Below, one piece after another: positions 39,165 through 48,270 of a stretch of 64,000 nt of DNA. The notes beneath the pieces were generated by a model. That model was not told the DNA's origin. It ran no database searches and was given only the letters and a program-made list of their open reading frames with translations. Numbering within the stretch: position 1 is the stretch's first letter; every line of letters starts with the position of its first letter. Position numbers and translations under genes: made by a program. The stretch is from Necropsobacter rosorum (GTDB lineage Bacteria; Pseudomonadota; Gammaproteobacteria; Enterobacterales; Pasteurellaceae): the NCBI GenBank assembly GCA_000751835.1, contig CCMQ01000008.1:264290-328289 (forward strand). Reading direction: 5' to 3'.

Positions 39165-40166
39165 TTAATATGTTGTCGAACCTCTGATAATAAGCGCTCC
39201 TTTGTGTCTAATGGTATTGCAAGAAGATTGATTTCCTTGAATTCTTTTTAATAATAATTGAACAGCCGATAATCCGATTTTTGCTATAGGCTGTTTTAGG
39301 GTGCTTATTCCATCTCCAATAATTGCGGCCCAATTGGTATCATCAAACCCAATCAACCCTATATCTTTCCCAATAGTTATATTTAGTCTTTTTAAAGAAT
39401 GGCATATATTTAATGTTGTTATACCGTTAATTGAAATGATAGCCTTCTTTTGATCTATGTTTTTTTTATAAAATAATAAGATATTTTTATCTATAAATTC
39501 TGTTGTCCCGTCTAATTCTAAAACTTGATGCTCAATATTTTTATATTTAGCCATAGTATAGTTGAAAGAATCTATACGCTCTTCTCTAGATTGTATTCCT
39601 TTTATTTTTTCTGTAATAAATAAAATATGATTGAATTTGTTTTTTATTAAATGATTTATAATTAAATTTGTGGCGTGTGAGTTGTCAAGAGTAATAACGT
39701 CACAATTGACCCCATAAATGCTTCGATCTATTGATACTATTGGATATGAAATATTTTTAAAATTTGAGTTCTGTTTATCTACTGCTTGTATAATAATACC
39801 TTCAACTTGATAACTTAAGAGTGACTGAATAATTTTAGATTCTTGAGAGCTTTCATTATTTGTATTAAAAACTAATAGAGTATATCCTTTTTTTCTACAT
39901 GCTTTTTCTATACTAAGCATCATATCTATAGAATAAGGGTTTTTTATGTCTGTAAAAATCAAAGCGATTAACTTTGTTTTACCTCTTTTCATACTTCTTG
40001 CAATTTGGCTAGGTTGGTATTTTAATTCTATTATGGCACTTGATATCCTATCTTTTATTCTACTTGATAGAATATCAAGCTCTCCGTTTAAATAACGTGA
40101 GACACTTGTTTTACCAACCTGAGCTAACTTTGCTACATCGTTAATTGTTGCTTTTTTATTTGACAT
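39165..40166 (-). CDS. LacI-family repressor of the TRAP/keto-acid operon
   Basis: A 333-residue LacI/GalR regulator: helix-turn-helix ATINDVAKLAQVGKTSVSRY at 6-25, hinge with SQIARSMKRGKTK near 56-68, then a periplasmic-binding-protein-like domain. It overlaps nothing but lies one base after dctM, so it is cotranscribed with the genes it probably controls. The palindrome upstream of the operon (43042-43059) is a natural operator. The gene is much richer in A and T than the chromosome around it. Confidence 0.87.
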   Translation of the reverse strand: MSNKKATINDVAKLAQVGKTSVSRYLNGELDILSSRIKDRISSAIIELKYQPSQIARSMKRGKTKLIALIFTDIKNPYSIDMMLSIEKACRKKGYTLLVFNTNNESSQESKIIQSLLSYQVEGIIIQAVDKQNSNFKNISYPIVSIDRSIYGVNCDVITLDNSHATNLIINHLIKNKFNHILFITEKIKGIQSREERIDSFNYTMAKYKNIEHQVLELDGTTEFIDKNILLFYKKNIDQKKAIISINGITTLNICHSLKRLNITIGKDIGLIGFDDTNWAAIIGDGISTLKQPIAKIGLSAVQLLLKRIQGNQSSCNTIRHKGALIIRGSTTY

Positions 40167-40167
40167 T

Positions 40168-41439
40168 TTATAAAACTATATCGGTTAACAATATTGCAGG
40201 TGTAAGTATAACTAATATTAATATAAATAATATTACAACTAGATAAGGTAAAGATGCTTTAAATGATTTATCAATAGGTAGATCTCCAATAACGCTGGCA
40301 ATAAGTAAACATAGCCCATAAGGCGGGGTAACTAAACCTATTGACAGTGTAATAATAATGATGATACCTAACTGAATAGGATCAATTCCCATTATTTGTG
40401 AAACAGGGTAAATAACAGGAACAAACAATACCATTGCTGGTATAGCATCCATAAATGTACCTATAAACAGAAAGAATAAAATAATTAAGCCAAGAAATAT
40501 ATAATGATTACCGCCAATACCATTAAAAAATTCTGCAACAGCTACATTAATTCTAAAATAGCCTAAAAATTCGCCTAAAGCAGATGCAGCGGCTAATGCA
40601 AATAATGATAGACAGCTAAGTTTCAATGTTTCTACTAATATATTAGGTAAATCTCTAAGTTTAATGGTCTTATAATAATAAGCGCTAATCAAATAAGCAT
40701 AAACAGCAGAGAAGGCTGCTGCTTCTGTTGGTGTGCATATACCGAAAACGATTCCTCCTATAATAATTAATGGTGTAATTAATGCAGGAATTGAATCTTT
40801 AAATAATTGTAAAAATATATTCCATGGCATTTTTTCTTCTCTTGGTAATGAATTTTTTATAGCTGTATAGTAAATATATGCCATCATTCCTATACCAATG
40901 AGAATTCCAGGTAGCAGTCCCCCGATAAATAATTTTCCTACGGAGGAGTTGGTCAGTCCTCCATAGATAACCATTGTAATACTAGGAGGAATAATACTTC
41001 CTATAGTAGAGGAAGCAGCGGTGACCCCAACAGCCATTTCTCTACTATATCCTTTCTCTATCATGTTAGGAATAAGTATTTTTCCTATTCCTGCAGTATC
41101 AGCTTGTGATGAACCGCTTACGCCAGCGAATAACATAGAAACCATAACATTTGCATGACCTAAACCACCTGGACAGCGACCGACAATACCTAAAGAAAAA
41201 TCAATAAGTCGACGAGAGATGTTTCCTTGATTCATTATTGTTGCTGTCAGTACAAATAGAGGAACAGCCAATAATACATAGGAATTCAATCCGTAAAACA
41301 TTTTCATTGGGATCATTGAATTAGGAATACCAGATATTGTGCTGATGCCAATGAGTGCAGATATTGCGATAGAAAAAGCAATAGGAATTCCAATTAAAAT
41401 TAAGATAATAAATAACATAATAACTAATAAAATTGACAT
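40168..41439 (-). CDS. TRAP transporter large permease (DctM)
   Basis: A 423-residue polytopic protein of the DctM/SiaM family with around 12 hydrophobic segments. Typical features are the N-terminal FIILILIGIPIAFSIAIS, GVSGSSQADTAGIGKILIP near 110 and SSTIGSIIPPSI near 145. It uses a sodium gradient to move a bound organic acid. It follows dctQ by 17 bases. Confidence 0.92.
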   Translation of the reverse strand: MSILLVIMLFIILILIGIPIAFSIAISALIGISTISGIPNSMIPMKMFYGLNSYVLLAVPLFVLTATIMNQGNISRRLIDFSLGIVGRCPGGLGHANVMVSMLFAGVSGSSQADTAGIGKILIPNMIEKGYSREMAVGVTAASSTIGSIIPPSITMVIYGGLTNSSVGKLFIGGLLPGILIGIGMMAYIYYTAIKNSLPREEKMPWNIFLQLFKDSIPALITPLIIIGGIVFGICTPTEAAAFSAVYAYLISAYYYKTIKLRDLPNILVETLKLSCLSLFALAAASALGEFLGYFRINVAVAEFFNGIGGNHYIFLGLIILFFLFIGTFMDAIPAMVLFVPVIYPVSQIMGIDPIQLGIIIIITLSIGLVTPPYGLCLLIASVIGDLPIDKSFKASLPYLVVILFILILVILTPAILLTDIVL

Positions 41440-41456
41440 ATAGTGTCTCCTAGAGT

Positions 41457-41942
41457 TTATTTACATCTAATTAAATTTTTTAGTTTGATTATATTAAGAA
41501 TAATATCCTCTAATAGATAAATCGTCATTGTTATAAACATGATAGGTAAAATAACCCAAACGTAGCCTTGTTTTAGAAATGGAATAGATATCCATTTTGA
41601 GTTCCAAAATGTATTTGTAATATCTATACTATAAATACTTCCAAAAATACAAAAGCTTATAATTATTATATCTTGGAATATTGTTAAATATAATAGATTC
41701 TTATGCGAAATCTTATTATTTAATAGATTAAAACTAAAGTGCTGTTTTTTTCTAGTCATAACTGCAGCACCAAGCAGCATAGACCAAATAAAAGAATTAA
41801 CTGATATTTCTTCTGTCCAGATTGCGCTAATACCTAAATATCGTGTTGATACTTGTATTAAGGTTGTTATAACAAAAATTACTAAGAATATAGTGCCTAA
41901 TATCAGTTGTATTTTTTCTATATAATTTATAATCTTCTGCAT
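41457..41942 (-). CDS. TRAP transporter small permease (DctQ)
   Basis: A 161-residue protein with four membrane helices (about 12-32, 48-66, 88-108 and 128-150) and the WTEEISVNSFIWSMLLGAAV segment typical of DctQ. It partners DctM. The sequence 41461-41520 has only 9 G or C in 60, the lowest I noticed in the window. Confidence 0.9.
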   Translation of the reverse strand: MQKIINYIEKIQLILGTIFLVIFVITTLIQVSTRYLGISAIWTEEISVNSFIWSMLLGAAVMTRKKQHFSFNLLNNKISHKNLLYLTIFQDIIIISFCIFGSIYSIDITNTFWNSKWISIPFLKQGYVWVILPIMFITMTIYLLEDIILNIIKLKNLIRCK

Positions 41943-41967
41943 ATAAATTACCTTTATCTAACTGTTT

Positions 41968-42963
41968 TTACTTTTCGGCTTGTCTGATCTGTTCTAGAAT
42001 ATCTAACATTTGATTTTTTTCAGCCCATTTGTCCTGAGTTTTCTTTGCAATTTCAGAGAATGTTTTTTTATTAGGTATATTTACAATAGCACCATCGCTA
42101 ATAGCTTTTTCTTTATATTGAGATTCTTCATTATAGATTGATTCTCTCTCTGCTTTTGTTGATTCTTTAACAGCCTTCTCTAAAATTTCTTTTTGCTCGG
42201 TATTGAGTTTATCCCATATATTTGCTCTTATTAATAAAAATCGAGTAGTGAAGTCATGTGCTGTTTCGGAGATATATTTACCATTTGTTGTTTTATGATG
42301 TTCCATTGGAACAAGATAGGGGTATGCATTTTCTGATGCGTCAACAACATTACTTGCCAGAGCCTGATATAACTCAGCCCAAGCAACAGAAGTCGGAATT
42401 GCTCCAATGGCTGTCCAAAAGTCGGATACTACCCCAGAAGTTTGTGTTCTGATTTTTAATCCTTTTACATCGTCGATAGTATTGATTGGTTTCTTGCCAT
42501 ACCAGTGTCTGACTCCGGCACTCCAATAGGCGATTACATAATATTTTTTTCCAGATTTTTCATAAATGATATCAGAGATTTTTTTACCTATTTCGCTGTC
42601 AACAACTTTTTCCCAGTGGTTATAGTTATTGAATAAATAAAGTAAAGAAAAAAGATCTACTTCATTAATACCCGCTGATGTCATAAATCCCGGTGAAACT
42701 AAAACGATATCTGCCCCTCCTAAAACTAGTTTTTCGACCAGCTCGTTTTCATTTGTACCAATTGTGCCTGCATGAACTTCAATATTAAACTGCCCTGATT
42801 TTTCTGCTTCTTCTTTTAGTTTTAGCATTCCTATTTGATATGGACTGGTCATATTGGTTTGGTTATGTGCAGCGACTAGTTTTATTGGTAGATCTGCTTC
42901 ACTACTATTATCTCCACAGCTGATTAGTAATGTTGACATTAATAATATGAATAACTTTTTCAT
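41968..42963 (-). CDS. TRAP substrate-binding protein (DctP), predicted lipoprotein
   Basis: A 331-residue extracytoplasmic binding protein of the DctP family, with KIRTQTSGVVSDFWTAIGAIP near 169-189 containing the arginine that usually clamps a carboxylate. The N-terminus is a lipoprotein signal: KKLFILLMSTLLISCGD with lipobox LISC and Cys16. Most TRAP binding proteins of Gram-negative bacteria are soluble, so an anchor is unusual. It is the first gene of the operon and is presumed to bind a sugar acid. Confidence 0.9.
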   Translation of the reverse strand: MKKLFILLMSTLLISCGDNSSEADLPIKLVAAHNQTNMTSPYQIGMLKLKEEAEKSGQFNIEVHAGTIGTNENELVEKLVLGGADIVLVSPGFMTSAGINEVDLFSLLYLFNNYNHWEKVVDSEIGKKISDIIYEKSGKKYYVIAYWSAGVRHWYGKKPINTIDDVKGLKIRTQTSGVVSDFWTAIGAIPTSVAWAELYQALASNVVDASENAYPYLVPMEHHKTTNGKYISETAHDFTTRFLLIRANIWDKLNTEQKEILEKAVKESTKAERESIYNEESQYKEKAISDGAIVNIPNKKTFSEIAKKTQDKWAEKNQMLDILEQIRQAEK

Positions 42964-43041
42964 GGAAATTCTCCTAAAAGCATAGACGTTTTGTAGTTAA
43001 AAGTAGTGGTAGTTACTTTCTTTCGTTCATTCATAGAATAC

Positions 43042-43127
43042 TATGGAACTGGTTCCATAAATTATAATTATGATAATTTTGTGATCAGTATCTCATTTGA
43101 AATGTAAAAAACATGAAATAGATCACA
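43042..43127 (-). promoter_or_regulatory. Promoter and operator region of the TRAP/keto-acid operon
   Basis: On the minus strand, from upstream to downstream: a CRP-like site at 43112-43127 (one perfect half, TCACA), a better CRP site at 43080-43095 (TGTGA-TCAGTA-TCTCA on plus), a perfect -10 box TATAAT at 43061-43066, and a palindrome with 8-base arms TATGGAAC/GTTCCATA around two bases at 43042-43059. The palindrome overlaps the expected transcription start, an ideal place for a LacI-type repressor. Confidence 0.65.
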
Positions 43128-43226
43128 AAGGATCTAAAAGAAATGCTAATGAATGATAGAGGAGAACGCGTAGATCAATAGTAAATTGATAGCTAATAGG
43201 AAGAGTAAAATGGCTTAATTCAAATT

Positions 43227-43982
43227 CTATACCAACAAAAGATTAAAACTCCCTCCGGCCAGTTCTTTTTTATCGTTGGCGGATAGTCCCTTATCGGTAA
43301 TAATATCGGTAAATTGATTTAATTGTGCGGCACAAAATAAGGAATATTTGCCATATTTGCTGCTGTCGGCAACTAAAACACGTTTTTTCGCATTTTGTTG
43401 TAAGTATTTTTTCAGGCAGGCTTTCTCTTCCGTTGGGGCCGTTACACCTTTGTGCATGCTCCAGGAATTGCAGCTTATAAATGAAATATCCGGGTTCAGG
43501 TTTTGTAGAAACGTTAATCCATGATTCCCGATGCAGGATTGACTGCTGTTATCCACCCGACCGCCGGTAATAATCAATTCGATTTGTTTATATTCGGAAA
43601 GTAACAGGGCAATATGTAAATCCGTCGTAATTACCCGCAGGGGAATATGGGCAATTTTTTTCGCAATGCACAGAGTGGTTGTTCCCGCGTCTAAAATGAC
43701 GGAATCCCCCGGAGAAATTAAAGACACCGCATATTCGGCAATGTGATCTTTTTCGACGATGTGCTGGAATTGCTTTTCATTGGTTGTCGGCTGAAAAGGA
43801 ATGAATTGATTCAGGCTGACCCCGCCATGGGTGCGGATAACCGCCCCTTCTTCGCTGAGTTTAATCAAATCACGACGAATGGTGGCGGGTGATGAATTGG
43901 TGACTTTGACAAGCTGTTCTACCGTGGCGATATTGTGGCTTTTTAAGAACAGCATTATTTGTTCTAGGCGATTTGGGGACAT
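43227..43982 (-). CDS. DeoR-family regulator of the acid-sugar operon
   Basis: A 251-residue DeoR-type regulator. The helix-turn-helix lies at about 18-42 (TVEQLVKVTNSSPATIRRDL), followed by GAVIRTHGG. The effector domain has SVILDAGTTTLCIAKK near 93-108, where sugar phosphates bind in relatives. It is the last gene of the nine-gene operon, 65 bases after the binding-protein gene, and may control the promoter at 52461-52503. It is distinct from the gat repressor. Confidence 0.87.
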   Translation of the reverse strand: MSPNRLEQIMLFLKSHNIATVEQLVKVTNSSPATIRRDLIKLSEEGAVIRTHGGVSLNQFIPFQPTTNEKQFQHIVEKDHIAEYAVSLISPGDSVILDAGTTTLCIAKKIAHIPLRVITTDLHIALLLSEYKQIELIITGGRVDNSSQSCIGNHGLTFLQNLNPDISFISCNSWSMHKGVTAPTEEKACLKKYLQQNAKKRVLVADSSKYGKYSLFCAAQLNQFTDIITDKGLSANDKKELAGGSFNLLLV

Positions 43983-44047
43983 AATATTCTATTTATTTTA
44001 ATTGGTCACCCATTTTAACAATGAGTGACCATTTTTTCTACACTAAA

Positions 44048-45028
44048 TTAGTTGTTTACCAGATCTTTGTTGTTTTCGAAAATTTGTAAGGTTTTATCTA
44101 AATGTTTAATTAAATCTTCAGTCCCTACAAATGTTGGCGAAACACTATATGCATCTTCCGTTTTTTTACGAAATTCTGGTTTTTCAGTAACAGTTTTAAT
44201 TGCTTTTTCCATTTTCTCTATAATTTTGCTATCGGTTCCTTTAGGGAAGCTCAGAAAATAATAGCGTTCCGCAACCCAATCTATACCTTGTTCTTTGGCT
44301 GTAGAAACATCGGGAAATAAGTTATTACGTTTATCACTAATCACTGCAAGTGGGATAAAGTCACCGGAATCGAAATAAGATTTCATTACACCATACGGGT
44401 TGACATTAACATCAATTTTACCGGCTAATAATGCTGCATTACGATCGCTGCCGCCACCGGCATCCACAATATTAAAATCAATTCCGACATCTTGTTCTAA
44501 TAAACGGCCTAAATAATAAGAATATCCTCCAACGGATGAGGCGTAGATTAGTTTTCCCGGTTCTGATTTTGCTTTATTAATAAGATCATTGAGGTTTTTA
44601 TAACCACTCTTTGCATTTGCCGCAATAACATAGGAATTATCTATAATTGTTGCTGCAACAGGAGATAATGCTTCATGAGCTTGAGTTGAAACGCCGACAA
44701 CCTTATTCGTCAACATTGATTCATGAAAAAATAAGGCGGTATAGCCGTCTGGTTGGGCATTGACGACCTGTTTCATACCGGCATTACCGTTTGCACCGGA
44801 AACATTATTTACAATAATTCTGGTATCTAACTCTTTTTCTAAATAATTGGCTAAATTACGCGCATGAAAATCTGTATCTCCACCGGCACCAAAGGGTACG
44901 ACCAATGTTATCGTTTTTTGTGGCCAGCTATTTTTTTCTTGTGAGGAGGTACTATTGGCTTTTTGATCACAACCAATGATACCTAAACCTAATATCCCCA
45001 CAAAAATTAGACTAAGTGTTTTTTTCAT
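44048..45028 (-). CDS. TTT-family substrate-binding protein (TctC), predicted lipoprotein
   Basis: A 326-residue binding protein of the tripartite tricarboxylate transporter family, with ITLVVPFGAGGDTDFHARNLA near 40-60 and NNVSGANGNAGMKQVVNAQPDGYT near 78, both family hallmarks. The signal ends in GIIGCD, giving lipidated Cys20 followed by Asp at +2, the classic signal for retention at the inner membrane in E. coli. The substrate is unknown; family members bind citrate, acids and other carboxylates. Confidence 0.9.
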   Translation of the reverse strand: MKKTLSLIFVGILGLGIIGCDQKANSTSSQEKNSWPQKTITLVVPFGAGGDTDFHARNLANYLEKELDTRIIVNNVSGANGNAGMKQVVNAQPDGYTALFFHESMLTNKVVGVSTQAHEALSPVAATIIDNSYVIAANAKSGYKNLNDLINKAKSEPGKLIYASSVGGYSYYLGRLLEQDVGIDFNIVDAGGGSDRNAALLAGKIDVNVNPYGVMKSYFDSGDFIPLAVISDKRNNLFPDVSTAKEQGIDWVAERYYFLSFPKGTDSKIIEKMEKAIKTVTEKPEFRKKTEDAYSVSPTFVGTEDLIKHLDKTLQIFENNKDLVNN

Positions 45029-45052
45029 AAGAAACTCCTTTATAGATTGATT

Positions 45053-46540
45053 TTATTTTTTTATTCTGGATTTTATGGCAAAAAGAATAATTAGTGCCGT
45101 GAGAATAAAAAATGTTGTTGCAATAGGGGCTTTAAAAAACTCGGCGAAATTTCCTTGAGAAAACATCAGCCCTCGTCTTAAATTAATTTCTGCTAACGGT
45201 CCTATAATAAATCCTAATATAAATGGTGCAGATGGAATTGATAATTTATAAAAACCGAATCCTATCACCCCAAATAATACTGTCGCCCATACATCAAAGA
45301 AGTTATTTCTGACACCAAATGCACCGATAATACAGAATAAGAAGATAGCTGGTAATAGAAAATGCTTCGGTATAGAAAGAACTTTAGTAAATATTTTTAA
45401 ACCATAAAACTCCATCATAAACATGATAATGGCACCAAAAAACATCGCTGAAAAAATTGCATATACAATGCTAATGTTTTCAGTAAACATTAATGGTCCC
45501 GGGATAATACCGTGTAAGGTTAATCCTCCCAGTAAAATTGCTGTCACCGTATCGCCGGGAATACCTAATGCTAATAGGGGGACTAATGCACCACCGATTG
45601 CGGCATTATTTGATGCCTCGGAAGCTACAACGCCATCAATAATTCCGGTTCCGTATTTTTCCGGGTATTTAGATGTTGATTTGGAAACAGTATATGCCAT
45701 TACGTTTGCCGCTCCCCCTCCGATACCGGGTAAGATGCCGATTCCCGTACCTAATGATGCAGAGACTAAAAAATTTTTAGTTTGGCTGAAAAATTCTTTT
45801 ATGGAAAAACCGAGCCCTTTTTCTATTTTAATAGCATTAATAACCTGCATATTTTGATGCTCGGATTTAACTGTATCTGCCTTGGTGATAATTTCATTGA
45901 TTGCAAATAATCCGATAAGAACAGGAAGTACGTCGAAACCATAAGCAATTTCTTCTGAACCAAAGGTAAATCTATTTACGGAAGCAATACTATCCATTCC
46001 TACTGTTGCAAACATACACCCCATTAGCCCTGAGATTAAGCCTTTCCAAATATTATTGCCAGATAATCCTACGAGCATACTTAAAGAAAATAATGCTACG
46101 GCGAAATACTCATAGGCACCGAATTTAATCGCTATTTTAGCTAAGACTGGTGATAGAAATATCAGAATAATAGTTGAGAATAGCGTTCCCAGAAAAGAGA
46201 ATGTCACACCAACTCCCAATGCTTTAAAGGCCTGATTTTTCTTTGTCATCGGATATCCATCAAAACATGTGGCAATTGACGATGGTGTGCCGGGGATACC
46301 GGTTAAGATAGCAGTGATTAATCCACCTGAAATACCGCCGATATAAAGTGCAATTAGCAAAATAACGGCAATATTAGGATCTAGTGCATAAGTGATAGGT
46401 AAAAACAATGCTAGTGCCATTGTTGCCGATAATCCCGGCACTGAACCAAAAATGATCCCGATAAACACACCGCCCAATAGACAAATTAAACCGCTTATCG
46501 TGAATAAAGAGGAGGTGGCCTGAAATAATGAATCAAACAT
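45053..46540 (-). CDS. TTT-family large membrane subunit (TctA)
   Basis: A 495-residue polytopic protein of the TctA family with about 11-12 membrane helices. Its two family signatures are GSVPGLSATMALALFLPITYAL near 33-54 and GIGILPGIGGGAANVMAY near 258-275. It carries the substrate delivered by TctC, powered by an ion gradient. Fifteen bases after tctB. Confidence 0.94.
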   Translation of the reverse strand: MFDSLFQATSSLFTISGLICLLGGVFIGIIFGSVPGLSATMALALFLPITYALDPNIAVILLIALYIGGISGGLITAILTGIPGTPSSIATCFDGYPMTKKNQAFKALGVGVTFSFLGTLFSTIILIFLSPVLAKIAIKFGAYEYFAVALFSLSMLVGLSGNNIWKGLISGLMGCMFATVGMDSIASVNRFTFGSEEIAYGFDVLPVLIGLFAINEIITKADTVKSEHQNMQVINAIKIEKGLGFSIKEFFSQTKNFLVSASLGTGIGILPGIGGGAANVMAYTVSKSTSKYPEKYGTGIIDGVVASEASNNAAIGGALVPLLALGIPGDTVTAILLGGLTLHGIIPGPLMFTENISIVYAIFSAMFFGAIIMFMMEFYGLKIFTKVLSIPKHFLLPAIFLFCIIGAFGVRNNFFDVWATVLFGVIGFGFYKLSIPSAPFILGFIIGPLAEINLRRGLMFSQGNFAEFFKAPIATTFFILTALIILFAIKSRIKK

Positions 46541-46555
46541 AGATTTATTTCCTCT

Positions 46556-47032
46556 CTAAAATAATAAACCTGAAGGCATTGTTAAGTTTAGATAATAACT
46601 GAATATATGATATGCAATAATCGGTAATACAATCGAAAATACAGCATATATCCAATACACTTTTTTTACATATTGAGGAGTTAATAGTAAAGATAAAAGA
46701 AATAAAAACGGTATTGAGGTCGAAATAAAACCCAGATACTGCATTAATAATACATAAACGAAAATTAATCCGATAACAGAAAAAATTCGTTGCCAATCTG
46801 TCTTTTTCTTTAATTCCTCAGATGATTTCGTTTTAATTTTAAAAAATGATGTTATTGTTAAAATTATTGATGAAAATAGCAACAATGAGCCGTAAATTTT
46901 GGGCATAAAATCAGCTTCAACACTAACGAGATCTTTCGTTTCAATCAGAAATGCATTAACTAAATAAAATAATGCAACAAAGAAAAAGATGATTCCGGCC
47001 AGAAAGTTTTTATCTGAGATATATTTATTCAT
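46556..47032 (-). CDS. TTT-family small membrane subunit (TctB)
   Basis: A 158-residue protein with four membrane helices (about 8-28, 45-63, 82-118 in two parts, and 128-150), the layout of TctB. Conservation in this family is low, so position next to tctA matters for the call. The ATG preceded by GGAGA at eight bases is used; an earlier in-frame ATG overlaps that site. Confidence 0.85.
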   Translation of the reverse strand: MNKYISDKNFLAGIIFFFVALFYLVNAFLIETKDLVSVEADFMPKIYGSLLLFSSIILTITSFFKIKTKSSEELKKKTDWQRIFSVIGLIFVYVLLMQYLGFISTSIPFLFLLSLLLTPQYVKKVYWIYAVFSIVLPIIAYHIFSYYLNLTMPSGLLF

Positions 47033-47095
47033 ATGACTGTTCTCCATACAATAGCAGTTTTATCAGTAGAGTTAAGTTACTATTTAATCATTCTG

Positions 47096-48256
47096 TTAAA
47101 TAATCTTCTGATAAATTAACCGGATATCTGTTTTGGTCATCTCTTTAGGGTTGTTGTCCAATAAACGTCGAACTGTGAATGCCGAATCGACCAGTTCATC
47201 TAATACATCCTCAGTAATCCCAACGGATTTAAGATCACATTTAATTTCAAGATCACGGATAAGAGCATACAGTTCATCAATCATTTTTTGGGCTGCTTGA
47301 CGCTGTGTCAGCCCTTGTACATCTAGGTTCATGGCCTTTGCCACATTAGCAAATTTTTCTTCACAGACATCAAGATTAAACTGCATGACATCAGGTAGTA
47401 GAATGGCATTAGATAGACCATGAGGAATATGGTATTTACCGCCCAAAGGATAAGAGAGCGCGTGAACTGCAACTGTGCTTGAGGTCGCAATACAAACTCC
47501 GCCGAAATAGGCGCCTAAAATCATATCTTCTCTTGCATTTAAATCTGCTCCGTTTTGGTAAGCAGTTCGAATACTACGAGAAATTAATTTGATAGATTTC
47601 AATGCAAAAGTATCACTGAACGGATTAGATTTTCTCGAGATATAACATTCAATCGCATGACATAATGCATCGATACCTGTATTTGCTGTTATATGCTTTG
47701 GCAATCCAACAGTCATTAGCGGATCTAAAATCACACAGTTCGGTATCATTTTTTCATCAACAATACCTACTTTTAACTCACGTTCAGGGATAAGAACAAT
47801 GGAGTTCGGTGTGGCCTCAGAACCTGTTCCGGCAGTGGTCGGGATCATTAAAGTCGGAATCCCTTTATTGCGGAATTTTGCTTTACCGTCTATAACATCG
47901 CTTAATTCCACATTATTATTTAACAAAATAGCTACCAGTTTGGCGGTATCCATCGCACTGCCGCCGCCGATACCGATAACCATGTCGGCATTAAACTGTT
48001 TAGCCGTGTGATAAATTTGATTAATTTTCTCTAACGGAGGTTCCGGTGGCGTATCGTGAATGATATGAACGCCGATATTTGCGTTGTCTAAAAGTGTCTT
48101 CGGTTTTGCGACTAATCCCGCATTAAATACGCCCGGATCGGTGATAATAATGACATTATCGGCATTATGTGCTTTCACTACATCAGTAATTTTCTCAATA
48201 CTATTTGCTCCGCCGATGACTTTATTTGTATGACATAATGAATAAAAATGGTTCAT
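47096..48256 (-). CDS. Iron-containing alcohol dehydrogenase
   Basis: A 386-residue group III alcohol dehydrogenase. The nucleotide motif is GIGGGSAMDTAKL near 94-106. Metal-ligand histidines are in GIDALCHAIECYIS near 195-208 and in HALSYPLGGKYHIPHGLSNA near 260-279. Such enzymes interconvert aldehydes and alcohols with NAD(H), or oxidise hydroxyacids such as gamma-hydroxybutyrate or L-threonate-like compounds. The substrate here must come from the operon context, and two roles are possible: oxidising the imported polyol acid, or reducing an aldehyde product. Confidence 0.88.
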   Translation of the reverse strand: MNHFYSLCHTNKVIGGANSIEKITDVVKAHNADNVIIITDPGVFNAGLVAKPKTLLDNANIGVHIIHDTPPEPPLEKINQIYHTAKQFNADMVIGIGGGSAMDTAKLVAILLNNNVELSDVIDGKAKFRNKGIPTLMIPTTAGTGSEATPNSIVLIPERELKVGIVDEKMIPNCVILDPLMTVGLPKHITANTGIDALCHAIECYISRKSNPFSDTFALKSIKLISRSIRTAYQNGADLNAREDMILGAYFGGVCIATSSTVAVHALSYPLGGKYHIPHGLSNAILLPDVMQFNLDVCEEKFANVAKAMNLDVQGLTQRQAAQKMIDELYALIRDLEIKCDLKSVGITEDVLDELVDSAFTVRRLLDNNPKEMTKTDIRLIYQKII

Positions 48257-48270
48257 TGTCTTTACCCCTG

